NCBI GenBank assembly: GCA_003988855.1
Contig: QYAI01000004.1
Coordinates: 930,001-994,000, forward strand
DNA length: 64,000 nt
DNA from: Arachnopeziza araneosa
Taxonomy: Eukaryota; Ascomycota; Leotiomycetes; Helotiales; Arachnopezizaceae
Direction of reading: 5' to 3'
Part shown: one piece after another, positions 35,397 to 47,293 of the stretch
Layout of the letters: each line of letters starts with the position of its first letter
How positions within the stretch are numbered: the first letter of the stretch is position 1
Notes under the pieces: model-generated
What the model saw: only the letters and a program-made list of their open reading frames with translations
What the model was told of the DNA's origin: nothing
The model's database searches: none
Position numbers and translations under genes: made by a program

Positions 35397-38300
35397 GAGT
35401 ACCCAGGGTCATACTTAGCTTCTGCATCCAGAGTAGCATGTGTTTGAATCTTTCCTTTGGCGTTGGGTTGGGTGGTCATATTTCAAGCGCAGCATATGAA
35501 GCGTTCCGGCATTTCAGCGGTGAGTCAGGCGTTTGGTTAGGGCGACGGCATCGTCGCTCATTGCATGGTTTGTTTTTGTGGTGGCACTTCGGCAGTCATC
35601 TAGTAGTGGAGGAGCCGGTAGGAAGAGATGGATTGAAGTCAGACGGAAGGAAGGATCAGGCGACGAGATTAGCTGAGAGAAGGCGGCCACTAGTATACGA
35701 TACGTAGTGTAATGAATAAATTTAGTGGGAGAGAATGTCAATCGAAACTCAGACAGATTACAGTAAAGTCAGCTTGCTCAAGATGCAAGGTGAGGAGACA
35801 TTAATAAAATATACATCGGTATTCGAGATATTAAACCATCCTCTCAACATCGCTCGGCGATATACACTTACAGCATCTGGAACCCATAACCTGCCAGACC
35901 TGTAAAATCCTCACTCACTCGCGACGCGGAGCCATGAACATTAAGAGCGTGGAGCTACCTCCCCGCCAGCTTGACTCTGACGGTGACGAGCACTAGACCG
36001 ACTAACAACTGAGACTTCCTCTTCTTACGCTCGGTAATACTTGAACAGAATATAACTCTTCCCTGTTGGTTCTACCAGGACATACTGTGTCTCTTGTTCG
36101 CGCATTGCTTTGACTCGTGAGGAAAAATCAAGGAGAGAATTACCTTTTTGGAAAATTTTCACTTTGCAAATCTTACTTTACTCATCGTAGTTTGAGATAG
36201 AGGGACACAGAGAGAGAGAGAGAAGAGATCACCGAGGCGCGTGAGCATGTTTCCAATATACTCATATTGACATTGAATCAATCAATCGATCCCGCGAGCC
36301 CGAGCGTGGTCAGATTCAGGTATCGTACAGTGGGCATCGACATTGTACGTGGAAGTGTGGATTTTACAGCCGTCGTCAAAAATGGAACGGGTCGTAGAAA
36401 TGCCGTCGAAGACCATTAGTGAGTGGTGACTCTGCACACTAAATATAACCTGCCTACATTACACGCACGGAGTTCGGGGTTTTCGTGGAAGAAATGATGA
36501 GGCTGTCGGTGGTGTAAGTTGTTGGCAGCGATACTGTAGCGGGGAAAGTCTCGCCTGGGTAGATAGCCCCAGCCATCTCCGGTTGATTGATACCTGGACG
36601 GGAGGTTCAGCGCTTAGACTTGCATGTTTTCCTGTAAGTTGCTGCACTGCACTGCGCTACGGATGGCTGTTCCTCGCCAAGATAACAAACGAGGGGAGGA
36701 GGAAAAGAAAGGAAACGGTAAGGGACGTTGATGTTGAGACTCTGCCAGCCGCGTCCTGCACGGCATCTGGGTTCCACTGCAGAAGGTGGTTGGAAAGATG
36801 GCGGGAAATGATGGGGAGCTACCAGGGAAGGACTATGCTGGAGGGGGAAGGCGCTTAAGTGCGTCTTCTGTGCGTACAGCGTGAGGATGTTTCCACTGGA
36901 GATGGTTGTGATGTTTACAGGTGGAACAAGGTGAAGAGTGGTAAATGGTGCTTAAAATAAATACTCTTCGAGGATGAGCAGGTTTACCGAAAGAAAAAGA
37001 GGGCGGGTTCTGGTAAAAACTAGACGTGATCGAGCCTAGGTATAGCGTGCATGCAGAGCGCGTTGATGATCAGTGTCTGAGGGTTTACAGTATCGATGTC
37101 ATGAGTAGGAATGGGAATCGATGGTCTTGAGCTGTCGCTTCACAGGAGTTCGCGGGGGACCGTCGGGTTGAGCGAACGACCGAGAGGCGTCGGCGTCTAT
37201 GTATGTCAGATTATGTGCTGTACGTTCCTGACTAGGGAGGACTTTCTTCTGCCTTTAGGCGCTGTGGTGGTGCGCCATGCAGCAGCTGGAGGATTCCTTC
37301 AGTCCCCGAGTCTAATGAGCACGGCGTTTTCCCGAGGGAAGAAAGGGCCGCTAGCCATGTGTATCTCGATCACTGGAGATGTGGTGTAAACAGCGTGTTT
37401 GATAATCATGCGTTGTTCTTGAAGGATTTGTGTTTGGTTTCTTAGCCTGGGTGGTGACATGGTGAGAAGTTTCCATGACTGGCTGAGAGGGAGTGAAAGG
37501 GGGAGGATTGGGTGGGTCTTGTGGCCTTCACCGCCAGCTTGCGGCTCTTTTGTCTCGACTCCTGAGGGCTGCATAGGGTAGCAGGCTTAGGGCCATGAGT
37601 GCCTGATTGGGAATTTGGGACGGGCAGATGATTTGATCTCGTCGAGAAAGATCATTCAGAGCTGAAGAGAGCTGCGCACGGAGGTTCCGTCGACGAAGAG
37701 TTGGAAGGGTGGCTGGACGTTACCAAGATTTCGTGTCTTGGGGGTATGCTGTCAAGACTCTCGTTTGTTTGCGTGGTTGAGAAGTGTCTGCAAGTATAGT
37801 CGAGGGCCAACGCTTTGAGAGATGGCTTGTCCCTCCACACTTTGTCACTATCGATTGCTGATTCACATTGTAGAGGGGTCAGGATGGATTAGATGCGGGT
37901 GGTTGCAATAGCTTCCAGTCTCAGTGAGACACCCAATATACGGTGACACCCGGAATAATGGTCTTATACGGAGCTACGGCCGCAAGCCGGCTTCCATGAC
38001 TCCCGGCTTGGATTACCATTACAAGATTCTTATTGCCTCGAGAGGTGCACAGTAGAGGCTCGTCGAGATCGCATGACTTGCTTTTCCCGGGCATTTGAGT
38101 GTCCAGCACGTCGCATCTCTGGGGTGGACGGATGACGACTCCCTCAAGAGATACTGTAGTACCTCTCGATCAGCTCAGCAATCTTATCGCAGATGAAGCT
38201 CTGATTGTTTGAAGTTTGTGTGGAATCTACCCGCACCGAGTCGATCATAATCCATGTGCTATGCTTGATCAATGATCGGAGAAGGGAAGAGCGGATGCCA

Positions 38301-39989
38301 AGTCGTTTTCGGCGGCAACAACGCCCAAGAAAAAAGAAGAACAGGAACCGGAAAAGGACCAGCGATCAGCCCTCCCCTCAAACGTCCTCCCGTCCATCCC
38401 GCCCAGGTACCATCGTTTCCCCTCGAGGCCCGTGAGTACTTGACTAGTACGAGTAAGACTCGGTCTGCTTCGGATAGCACTGACTGATGTGTACGTCTGG
38501 CCGGGGATTTCCTGCTTTTTTCTCTTCATGCCGGCGAGATTTGCTTCCTGAGGGTGTGCCCGTCGTCATCATGCTCAGCCAAAGGCTGGATGAGATTTCT
38601 CCATGTCGTGGTGGATGGACGATTAGCATCCATGAGCGTGTTTTCCTGCGCGGCCAATCGACGTCGCTGCGACGCTCGTCTTGAGACCTCGCTTAGTTTC
38701 AAAGGAACGATGGACGTCAAAACAAGATATCCGCGGCCAGCAACACACTAGACCTAGTCCGCATCCTGGACCAATAATTGCCTTGAGATGATGCCTATCT
38801 CTCCGAGTGACTGAACCCAGCCTACTTGACTTGTCGCCTCGCCATGAAACTAAACCTCTTGGTGGCTGCAATCGTCGAGGATCAAGCCTTAAGGCGAGGT
38901 TCACCGCTTCAATCTCGCAAGCAAAATAGACAAGTCCTCCACACCACTACCTTTTAGCTTCTCCATCCTGTCTCTCTCCACAATGTGCTCCTTTCGATGT
39001 GTCAGGTCTCACTTGTGCTGATGAGTGTTGCGTGAGAGTGAGTGCTGTCTGTCTTCCCTAGCTCAGTACAAGGCGTTCCTGGAGCGCTGCAAGATGGGAA
39101 TTTTGTGACCGGCCCCCCGAAGCGACCTGTTTCTCGGCAGGTGTCGGCACCCCAGGGCCGCGAACTGCTCGTGATGGTGGTGGTGGTGGTGGTGGAGGAG
39201 CTACTGCTGCCGCTCAGGGCCCTGGACTAGCTGACAGGAGCTCGACAGGCACAGGAACAAACGAGCACGACATTCCAACGCTCAAGCCTCGCGCTCTCGT
39301 CGCTCCCACCACGTTTCGGCAAAGGCGTCAAAACCTGCCCCTGCCCTGTCCTGCAGTGATCATTTGACTCTGCGCCCGAAGAAACGCTGCAAGGATGCCG
39401 TCGAAACGTGGTCGATGGGCTTTCAAGCTCGCTGGAGCCACTCAAAGTGTCGCCCGCCCTTGACTCCATCCGGCCCAAACATGGGTATCCTCCTCCTCCA
39501 CCGATGCAGCAGCTTCCACACCTTCTCGCCCATCTGTCTCTCGCTGCAACCGCACTTCCCGCAGATCCACAACTCACAGACCTTGCTCTTAAAATATGAT
39601 AGTATCATTATCTTGCTGTCTCCTCCACGCTAGCAACGAGTCGAGATACCCTTGTCGTTTCGCGGGATGTGAACAAGCCCAGCAAGTGCCGCCTCCAAGA
39701 ATATCTTATATTACCTCTCTTGCCTGCATCGTTCTATCTTTGAAGTCTCTGCATCTTCCACGCCTGTTTCCCTCGGCGTGTCGAGTTGATCGTGGGGATT
39801 GCTGGTCCGATTGTTCTCTCTTTATACTTCTTATCCTTCATTCTTATTCGAGTTGTGCTTTGGTTGCAAGACTATCCTTCATCCATCCTTCACTCATCTG
39901 CTGGCTGGGATATTCGCAGCTCGTCTTCAGCACGATGTTTTAGCCTCATTCACACTCAATTGAGACTCCGCCCACCCCTCACCTTCAAC
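35397..39989. other. 4.6-kb gene-free region
   Basis: No frame in this stretch has a recognisable domain, splice pattern or length above chance. The first few hundred bases are MAPKKK 3' flank. A GGT microsatellite lies at about 39171-39197. The last roughly 400 bases are CT-rich and look like promoter and leader of the membrane-protein gene. An unannotated non-coding RNA is possible but not visible from sequence alone. Confidence 0.45.
39171..39197. repeat. GGT microsatellite
   Basis: About seven to eight consecutive GGT/TGG triplets, immediately followed by a GGA-GGA step. Located in non-coding DNA. Confidence 0.8.
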
Positions 39990-41123
39990 ATGAGAAACAT
40001 CATCTCGTTCGTCCTGGGACTGGCACTCAGTTTACCACTTCTCGTGCATTCGGACGACTCAATCCTCGGAAGAGAGAAGAGGGACGATCCAAAACATGGA
40101 GTGCCTCTCTCTGTAGCAGCACCGGATCCTCTTGCACCTGCAGCACGATCAACGATCGTCAGCCCTCCGATAGCCAACCCTTCAACAGCCAGCCCTTCAA
40201 CAGCCAGCCCTTCAACAGCCAGCCCTTCAATAACCGGCTCTTCAAGAACCAAGCCTTCAAGTACTTTGCAGAACACAGCTCAATCAACAGTTACGCAGTC
40301 AATTGATGTCTCTTTATTAACTTCAGTGATCTCTGGGTCTGCAGGCCTTCCTACTGCTACCTCACCTTCAGATAGCACAGGAACCTCGAACGAATCATAT
40401 CTAGCGCAACATCGAACATTGATTATCGTCCTGTCGACAGTTCTAGGCTTTCTTGGTCTTGTTCTGATTGCCGGCATGGTTTTTCTTGTATATCGATATC
40501 GCAGAGGACAATCTCCGTTCTCTAATCGCGGAGTTTCACCAATTGATGATGATGAGATAGCTTCATGGAGAAGAACTGGCGCAGATGAGAAAAGGCCAAA
40601 TCCACCAGACCATCGAGCGGCAGTTCGAGATGTGAGCTCAGAACCTTCTCCTGGTTGGACATGGACTGCTTCCCCAACATCAATCCGTACCATATCAGTG
40701 TGTCTTGATAGTCCTTCTTTCTTAGCGAGAGCGCCGAATGCCAGGGAAGGGCTCACAGACGAAACGATACCCGGCGCAGATCCATTCATCCCATCAACGA
40801 AACGACAAAGCTCACGACTATCTAAACCACCTCCTGGACACACACGATCGAGGCGTAGTAGTATCAGTGCCAAGAGCATGTGGAGCACACATACAGCTCA
40901 TCGCGCAAGCAGCGATGTGAAGCGAAAGGAAAATACCACCACGTGGTATGACCTCGAAGATGAATCTGGGAGCAGGCATCTTACAGTTCGATCCGACAAT
41001 GGCACGAGTTCGCCTGAGACATCTATATTCGATAACCTCTCAGTTGGAGGTGGACTATCACCACGACCCAAATCAGCCCCAAGATACTGGGAAGATAAAG
41101 AGATTGGGAGAGCTATTGCATAG
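39990..41123 (+). CDS. Secreted-type single-pass membrane protein (Mid2/Wsc-like layout)
   Basis: Protein of 377 aa with an N-terminal signal peptide (MRNIISFVLGLALSLPLLVHS). A dibasic REKR|DD site that fits Kex2 processing follows. A Ser/Thr/Pro-rich extracellular part contains tandem PSTAS repeats and would be heavily O-mannosylated. The single TM helix is LIIVLSTVLGFLGLVLIAGM, stopped by YRYRR. The cytoplasmic tail (about 180 residues) is Ser/Arg-rich with possible phosphosites. This layout is shared by cell-wall stress sensors (Mid2, Wsc) and by many uncharacterised fungal proteins. No WSC cysteine domain is present, so sensor function is only a possibility. The frame is open about 200 bases upstream, but this ATG directly precedes the signal peptide. 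Confidence 0.75.
   Translation: MRNIISFVLGLALSLPLLVHSDDSILGREKRDDPKHGVPLSVAAPDPLAPAARSTIVSPPIANPSTASPSTASPSTASPSITGSSRTKPSSTLQNTAQSTVTQSIDVSLLTSVISGSAGLPTATSPSDSTGTSNESYLAQHRTLIIVLSTVLGFLGLVLIAGMVFLVYRYRRGQSPFSNRGVSPIDDDEIASWRRTGADEKRPNPPDHRAAVRDVSSEPSPGWTWTASPTSIRTISVCLDSPSFLARAPNAREGLTDETIPGADPFIPSTKRQSSRLSKPPPGHTRSRRSSISAKSMWSTHTAHRASSDVKRKENTTTWYDLEDESGSRHLTVRSDNGTSSPETSIFDNLSVGGGLSPRPKSAPRYWEDKEIGRAIA
40172..40230 (+). repeat. 15-bp minisatellite coding for PSTAS repeats
   Basis: About three and a half near-identical 15-bp units (core CAGCCAGCCCTTCAA) in frame inside the membrane-protein gene. Each unit adds one PSTAS pentapeptide, so copy-number changes would lengthen the extracellular stalk without breaking the frame. 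Confidence 0.85.
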
Positions 41124-41713
41124 CGGTGGTAATTGAGGAACCGAACATTGGGATGTTCATTCTTTTCTTCTGTAAACGCATTTGCGTATAGGGTTGCATG
41201 ATGGCGTTGTGGGCCCTCGTGCCCAGCAGGTCTTGATTTGGAAATACCACTATTGTAAGAATGTGGATTATTTTGATGTTGATGCGAGATGAGTGTTACG
41301 CAGAACGATGCGATGTAGGATGGAACCATGAAATACCAATAAACATTCTTGAAACTTCAAATGTCTTTATAGAAAGTGCGGTCACCATGGACTTTCCTCC
41401 GTTGAACACGAATTAAGCGAGCCATGCTAAAGGGGAGGCGAGCGACCACTTTCGTGGGGCAGGTGCTCTACCATATACCACCAAACTCGTAGGACCATCA
41501 TAAAGATCCATCAACCTTCTTCCAATCCCTCCAGTTCGCCCACTCCCTCTTCCCCAAACCCCAATCATCCCAGGTCACGTTACCCGACGCGTCTCAACGC
41601 GCCGCACCGCACCCAGACCGCCTTCAAACCTCACGCAAACTGCCGAGCCAAACATCTCCCAAAAAGATCCACCTTCATACCTCCAAAACACACCCTCACA
41701 GCCAATCCTCACC
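41124..41713. other. Intergenic: membrane-protein 3' flank and Dpb4 promoter
   Basis: About 590 bases between two genes on the same strand. The last 200 bases are C-rich, like a fungal leader. No gene seen. Confidence 0.45.
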
Positions 41714-42801
41714 ATGCCACCGCGCAAAAGTAACGCCTCGCAGATCTCAGTTACGGTGGATGAGGCGCCGCATGTCGCGGCAGGTGGGAAAGATGGAGCC
41801 AAGGAGGCAGGGAAAGATGGTGGGAAAGAGGTGGGGAAGGAGACGCCAGCGAAGGATGCCAGTGTGGTGACGGGGATCAATATCGAGGTTGGTCGCTCCG
41901 TCTCTCTCCCTCTCTCTCTTTTTGTGGTGTTTTGGGTTTGGGTTTCGTTGTTTGAACAATGAGGAAGAGTGAGGAGAGAAGGAATGCGAGGATTGAGGTT
42001 AATTTATACAGGATCTCAATCTACCAAAAAGTATCGTCACTCGTTTAGCAAAAGGTGTTCTTCCTCCGAATACTCAGATCCAGGGAAATGCGATGCTAGC
42101 TATGACGAAGAGCGCTACAGTTTTTGCGAGCTATCTAGCTTCTGCGTATGTTATGTTTGGTTTCTCCTCTTCTCCTTCTCAGTCTTCTCTACATTCAACT
42201 CTGTCCAATTCCCCCGCGACAAAAAATTGTTAAGCAAAAAAGCGTCAATTAATGTTTTAATTGCAGAGCAAACGAACACGCCCTCTCCCAATCCCGCAAG
42301 ACCGTCACAGCAGAACACGTCCTCTCCGCCCTGTCTGAACTCGAATTTGACGCTTTCAGACCCAGATTAGAGGCCGAGTTGGCTAGATACAATGAATTGC
42401 AGAGTGAGAAGAGGAGTAATTACAAGGCGAATAAGGAAAAGAATAAGAAGGCCGATGGTGAGGGGGAGGGAGAAGGAGGAGATGACGATACGCTTCCTGA
42501 TGATGAGATGGAGAGGGATGATGCTGGAGCACATGGACAACCGAAGACGAAGAAAGCCAGACTGGAGGTTGGCAGGAGTGGGAAAGGAGGGAGCGGACCT
42601 GGTGGAAGAGGAAGAGAAGGGGATAGAACGGAGGATGAGGAGGGAGAGGGCGGGGTCGAGGGTGATATTATTGATGCAGATGAGACGGAGGAAGAAGAGC
42701 AGGGTGATGAGGGAGACAATGACAGAGAAGAGGAGGAGGAGGAGAGGATAGAGGTTGAGGAGAGAGATGAGGCTTTGGATAATGGGGATGATAGCGATTG
42801 A
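41714..42801 (+). CDS. DPB4: DNA polymerase epsilon subunit Dpb4 (histone fold)
   Basis: Histone-fold protein of 280 aa, the Dpb4/POLE3 subunit shared by DNA polymerase epsilon and ISWI/CHRAC-type remodellers. Three exons: 41714-41887, 42012-42145 and 42267-42801. The fold is DLNLPKSIVTRLAKGVLP, then AMLAMTKSATVFASYLAS (second helix), then ANEHALSQSRKTVTAEHVL (third helix) and SALSELEF. This is the NF-YB-like order with the TAEHVLSAL motif of Dpb4. The tail of about 150 residues is Lys-rich, then almost entirely Glu/Asp/Gly, typical of the family but long. Both introns (124 and 121 nt) are more than twice the length usual in this window. The ATG lies in a good CACCATG context. Confidence 0.9.
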
Positions 42802-44521
42802 GTTATGGTTTTGGTTTTTAAGAGGTGGCTGTTTGCATGGTTAGGTGCATGGAGCTCTGGCGTTCGGGTTAGAATTGGTCATACATCCGAATCAAAATAG
42901 CACTCTGAAGTCCCTCGAATTAGACGATCTCCACAACGATTTCAAGCTTACATATAAGTTATTCAACCTATTACTAAACACAGCTCACACTAAACTGTTG
43001 GACTTACAAGCCCCCTCCAAGCTTTGGAACTGACATCTGGAAGGAGAGACGGATAGATATTTACGACTAGAAGAGTAGATGTCAAACATCACAACAATCT
43101 CGTTTAAGGATTTATTCTCACCAACATCTGTCCAGATAGACAGGTTTCTGCTTCAAATGAGTGATGAGTTTATACAATGCCATACAAGAAGAGTGTGTTT
43201 AAAAGAGAGAGATGGGGTGTGAATACTTAGGGTAGCGAGGAGGAGCGGATGCAGAGGAGAGTTATTGTTAGTGGTGGTAGTTGAGTAAAGAAAAACCTCT
43301 TCAGAATCTGGCTCGAGTGAGATTTTGAGATTGCGTTTGGTTCGAGGAGATTTTGCAATCAGGTTTTAAAAAAAATAAGATAAAATAAAATAAAAAATAG
43401 TGAGAAAGATCAAGTCGATTGTGTCATGCACAGGTTGTATCTAGTTTGGAGAGAATCATTATCTGATACCAAGTTCCGGTCTGCCATCTTCTTTGCGAGG
43501 GTCTTACACCACAGCTGCTTGCAGGACCTATCTTAAGGGTGATGGACTGAATTAAGCTAAGGAAGAAAAGCTGCGAGGAGAGCGGAGGAGCGGGAGGAGT
43601 CGTTGAACCACTTGGAGTTTTCTAAAGTTGATTTTGACAATTCAGTTTAACGCATATCCAAATATTGGTACAAGAACAAATCTCGTGGGGACATCTCAAG
43701 AGGTTTCATTTTTGAGTGATATCTTATTAATCGTGCTAGACAACACAAAAGGTAATTTAGAAACAGTCTTTGCTTGTGACAAAGATGATATCATAAACAA
43801 GAGCGCGAAGACTATTCACAGGATGGGACAACAGCAGGGTTAAAGAGGAGGTGAAAGTATAAGGAATGAATTGGCTGGAAAATTTCAATTCCAGATCTTC
43901 ATGTGTCACTTCCCATCACACCTCATGTCTCTTCCTACTACAACCTCTTGGTAGACTAGATTGTGTAGAAAAAACTATTATTCCGTGATGAGAAGAGAAA
44001 CACTGACTCCATTTTATGCTTCTCAGTATAGAAAAATAGAGACAAGAGTGTAGCATAAGCCTTTCCGAAATTATGAGAGTAGATTATTCTCTGTAGAAAG
44101 GAAATTTTCTTAGTGGTGTGAGGGAGAAAAGCAAATTCTGTGATTAGGAAAGCAGGTAGGTTTTTTTTTGGAGAAGGCTCAGGGTAAGATGTATGACGTG
44201 TAGGCTAGGACCATGTTAAGGAAGTAGACAATGTGCGTAGGTGAATATAGATATAAAGAGGACATATCGATGAAAGAATAGCCGAGGGTTTTTGATCTAC
44301 TCAGATGACTCCAGTACCTTATCAGTAGAAAATTGATCTATTTAGCACTATGCCAACAGAGATCACTGTCCTGCTTTATTGAAGTACTAGTGATAGCATT
44401 TATAAATCCACAGTGAATCCAAGTCTCAAACTTATAAGGACAACGAAAAAATCTTGTGTAACCGAACTTTCATCAAATCTAATTTATGAGAATATGACTG
44501 ACAGCTAAAAGTCTGAGATTA
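42802..44521. other. 1.7-kb AT-rich intergenic region
   Basis: Between the convergent 3' ends of Dpb4 and the metallo-hydrolase. AT-rich, with an AAAAT-type low-complexity run at about 43370-43399. Short frames such as 43628-43843 show no known domain. No gene supported. Confidence 0.5.
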
Positions 44522-45645
44522 TTACTTTTGGATCGCTTCTGCAAAATCCTTCAAAAACAACCACCTCCCCTCCTCCACCCAACCTTTCTCTTTAAAATCG
44601 TTTGCGTACTTGGGAAAGAAATCAACTACTCCTAGTAAACTGTCATCATGAGCCATAACGACTAGAACTTCGTCTTGAGCATCGGCTTCGATAACCTTGG
44701 TAATAGTCTCTTCAGCCTCGTCCGCATCAGCCGCAATACCTGTACCATCTTTTGGTCTAGCAATGGTGTAGAAAGGCTTATGCTTATCGCCATCCCGATA
44801 AAGGTCATCGAACAGGGAGCCTGGACATGGCTTGGCGCTCTTCAGGTCCAAGGGATTGGGAGAGATAGACACTGGAATAAGCAGGTATTGGGACGGCCTG
44901 AATTCTCCTCCATGGTGGCAAGCATCCCCACCCATGAAGATAAAGCTGTTTTCAGTAACTCGAGCGAGACCACAGATATGACCAATTGCATGACCAGGAC
45001 TATCCAAAAGGTAGAACGATCCATCACCAAAATAATCGTACGCGTTGAAGCGGCCAATTTGGATCCCTTGATCAAACGCCACTTCTTTCAGCTCTCTGCC
45101 CTCATAATCAGTCTCGAGGATTGGAGAGTCTTTATTCGCAGGATATCCAGGTATGAAGGCATCTTTGAAGCCCGGCCCAACAATCAAAGCGGTATGAGGA
45201 TCAAACGTCGAAGGATTTCCGGTATGGTCCCTACAGCGGTAAGAGCAAGCGTGGTGAAGACGCTGATGCAGATGTCCTACCAATGCCAATGACTCCATAT
45301 AACTCCTTCGATACTCTTTCCATCTACACCATTCGCCTCCAACTGTTCACGAACGCCTTGCTTAACTACAACCTTCCACCCACCATCTTTGATACGATTT
45401 ACAATTCGAGGAGCGAGATTCTCATGGTCCTTTCTAATCCCTAGGTCGAAGAGAACTTTACGATTTGAAGGATGTTCAATCAAGAATGAGTAAGCAGGGC
45501 AATTGAGAAAATTGAATCCTTTGATATCAGGTTGCATGAATGCTTTCGCGGGAATATCGGAGACATGCGATGTAGTGTCGATGACGCGGACACTGACTGT
45601 GGTAGAAGACGGAGGGATCTTGAGATTAGGTGGTGCCTGTGCCAT
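44522..45645 (-). CDS. Metallo-beta-lactamase-fold hydrolase
   Basis: A 357-aa metallo-hydrolase, probably cytosolic as no signal peptide is visible. Exon 1 (45645-45281) ends in the middle of the metal motif. A 50-nt intron (45231-45280) then joins exon 2 to give SHWHWDHTGNPSTF, the HxHxDH zinc site. Further ligands are seen in LLDSPGHAIGHICGL and GGDACHHGGEF. A late VMAHDDSL supplies the last His. The PAYSFLIEHP..VLFDLG strand motif matches fungal members often annotated as lactonase or metallo-beta-lactamase superfamily proteins. Substrate unknown: AHL-type lactones, mycotoxin lactones and thioesters are all acted on by relatives. It is divergent from XPRT, with about 530 bases between starts. 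Confidence 0.87.
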
Positions 45646-46177
45646 TCTAGCTAAACTTGAAGATATTTAGATGTAGAACAAAGGAAACAGTGGCGTTGTT
45701 CATCAGGGAGGATCAAGAGTTATTATATGCAAAGCCCCGCTTGAGACAATTGCAACATCCTGCACACTTGACGTCAAGGACCCTGAAAGCTAGCCTTCGG
45801 GGATAATATCATCCAATAAAAGTGAAACAAAACCAGACATAGTGAATCAAAATAATAATAATTAGGTGCAAACAGACTGGTTCATGTCTTTAGTAGATTT
45901 CTTAGTTGTAGTACACGAAAAGAGAGAATTAGAAGTGGTGGATAGGCTAAGAAAGACTACTCAAACCACCCCTTTTAGGGTGATAAATTATTTCTTACCA
46001 ACCTATTTAGGAAGCTGTTCCCACCTTAAAGCGTGTAACCATCATAAAATAGGCGAGGACCGTTACCTCCTTCAACTTTTTGAACAAGCAGTCTTTTGCT
46101 CTCTGGACCTATTCCCACGAAATCCGCACCCTCAAGGGCTCTTTGCATTTCTTTTTACCTGTCAATTTTGTAACAAG
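45646..46177. promoter_or_regulatory. Divergent promoter with a CRE palindrome
   Basis: About 530 bases between the metallo-hydrolase and XPRT starts. A perfect TGACGTCA (CRE, ATF/CREB-type bZIP site) lies at 45770-45777, 125 bp from the metallo-hydrolase ATG. A CCAAT occurs at about 45812. Stress bZIP factors such as Atf1 bind CREs in fungi. Function here is inference. Confidence 0.45.
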
Positions 46178-46924
46178 ATGGTCGTCAAAGAGTACGTGAC
46201 CTACAACCAGGTTAGTTAAAATTTTCAGCCGACAGGCAACCATCTAACAACCCCGCGACAGGTCCATAAGCTCTGCCAGGAAGCAGCTCCTCGCATTCTG
46301 GAAGACTTTCAACCTCAGTTGATGATTGCCATCGGCGGAGGTGGATATGTCCCGGCTCGTATTCTGCGATCATTCCTCAAGAAGTCGGGTTCACCAAATA
46401 TCCCGATCCAGGCTATCGGCCTTTCCCTCTATGAAGAGCTCCCATCCACACATCCTTCAAGCGCAAATACTCCAGGCGAGGTTGAGATCCCTGGAACAAA
46501 AGTAACGAGAACACAATGGCTTGATTTTAATAGTTTGGGTGATATGCAGAACCTGGTTGGCAAAAGGATTCTTATTGTAGATGAAGTGGATGATACGAGA
46601 ACCACTTTGGAGTATGCGGTGCGGGAATTGGAGAAAGATGTAGAGCTCGCAAGGCAGAAGCTTGGTGTGGAAGGACAGAAGACTGTCTTCTCTATATTTG
46701 TTCTGCATGTCGGTTTCCGAGGCTGTGATAATTTCAAAGATTTTGGCTGACCGGTGTACCAGAACAAAAATAAGGAGAAGAAGGGCGCTCTTCCAGACGA
46801 TATGCTCAACGAGAACAGATATTTGGCAGCCAGGACTGTTGGAGACGTTTGGATTTGTTATCCTTGGGAAGCTACCGATATCGATGAGCATGATGCTCTA
46901 GCCGAAAAGCAACCCTCCAAGTAG
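46178..46924 (+). CDS. Xanthine phosphoribosyltransferase (Xpt1-like)
   Basis: Purine-salvage phosphoribosyltransferase of 213 aa, matching yeast Xpt1 in size (about 209). It transfers xanthine, and perhaps guanine or hypoxanthine, onto PRPP to form the nucleotide. Three exons: 46178-46210, 46262-46708 and 46763-46924. The start of the fold is LMIAIGGGGYVPARILR. The PRPP-binding loop is RILIVDEVDDTRTTL, the type I PRTase signature. The last exon gives ENRYLAAR and VWICYPWEATD, a family C-terminal motif. The second donor is GTCGGT, weaker than the usual GTAAGT, but the branch-like GGCTGAC and the restored ending support it. The first exon (11 codons) begins MVVKEYVTYNQ. Confidence 0.88.
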
Positions 46925-47293
46925 TACTCGAGATTAGGGATCAGGAGGCATTTTGGATATAAAATTTCGGAATTTTTAGAACCGAAAAATCAAGTGCTTC
47001 ATACCTTTGATGTTGCACAATAGCTGCCTGAATGAGACAGAACCCCTCCCCCTCCAAAGCCTATCGATTGCTATCTTAGCGGCCGTCCTTACCGAGTGGC
47101 TGACTCAACCCTGAAGTCGCTGCATGCGCATCATAGAGCCACCTTCTTACACCATTACTCATTAACGAATACACTAGCCTCATTCTAACAGACTTTCATT
47201 TTGGCTTTTGAATTTCTCAGCAGCTTAAATATCCCACTGTTATCCAGAATCCAGTTTATCTAGCAATCTTCTTTGAACATTACAACCTTCAAT
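46925..47293. other. Intergenic: XPRT 3' flank and dehydrogenase promoter
   Basis: About 370 bases between genes on the same strand. No additional gene or clear motif seen. Confidence 0.45.
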
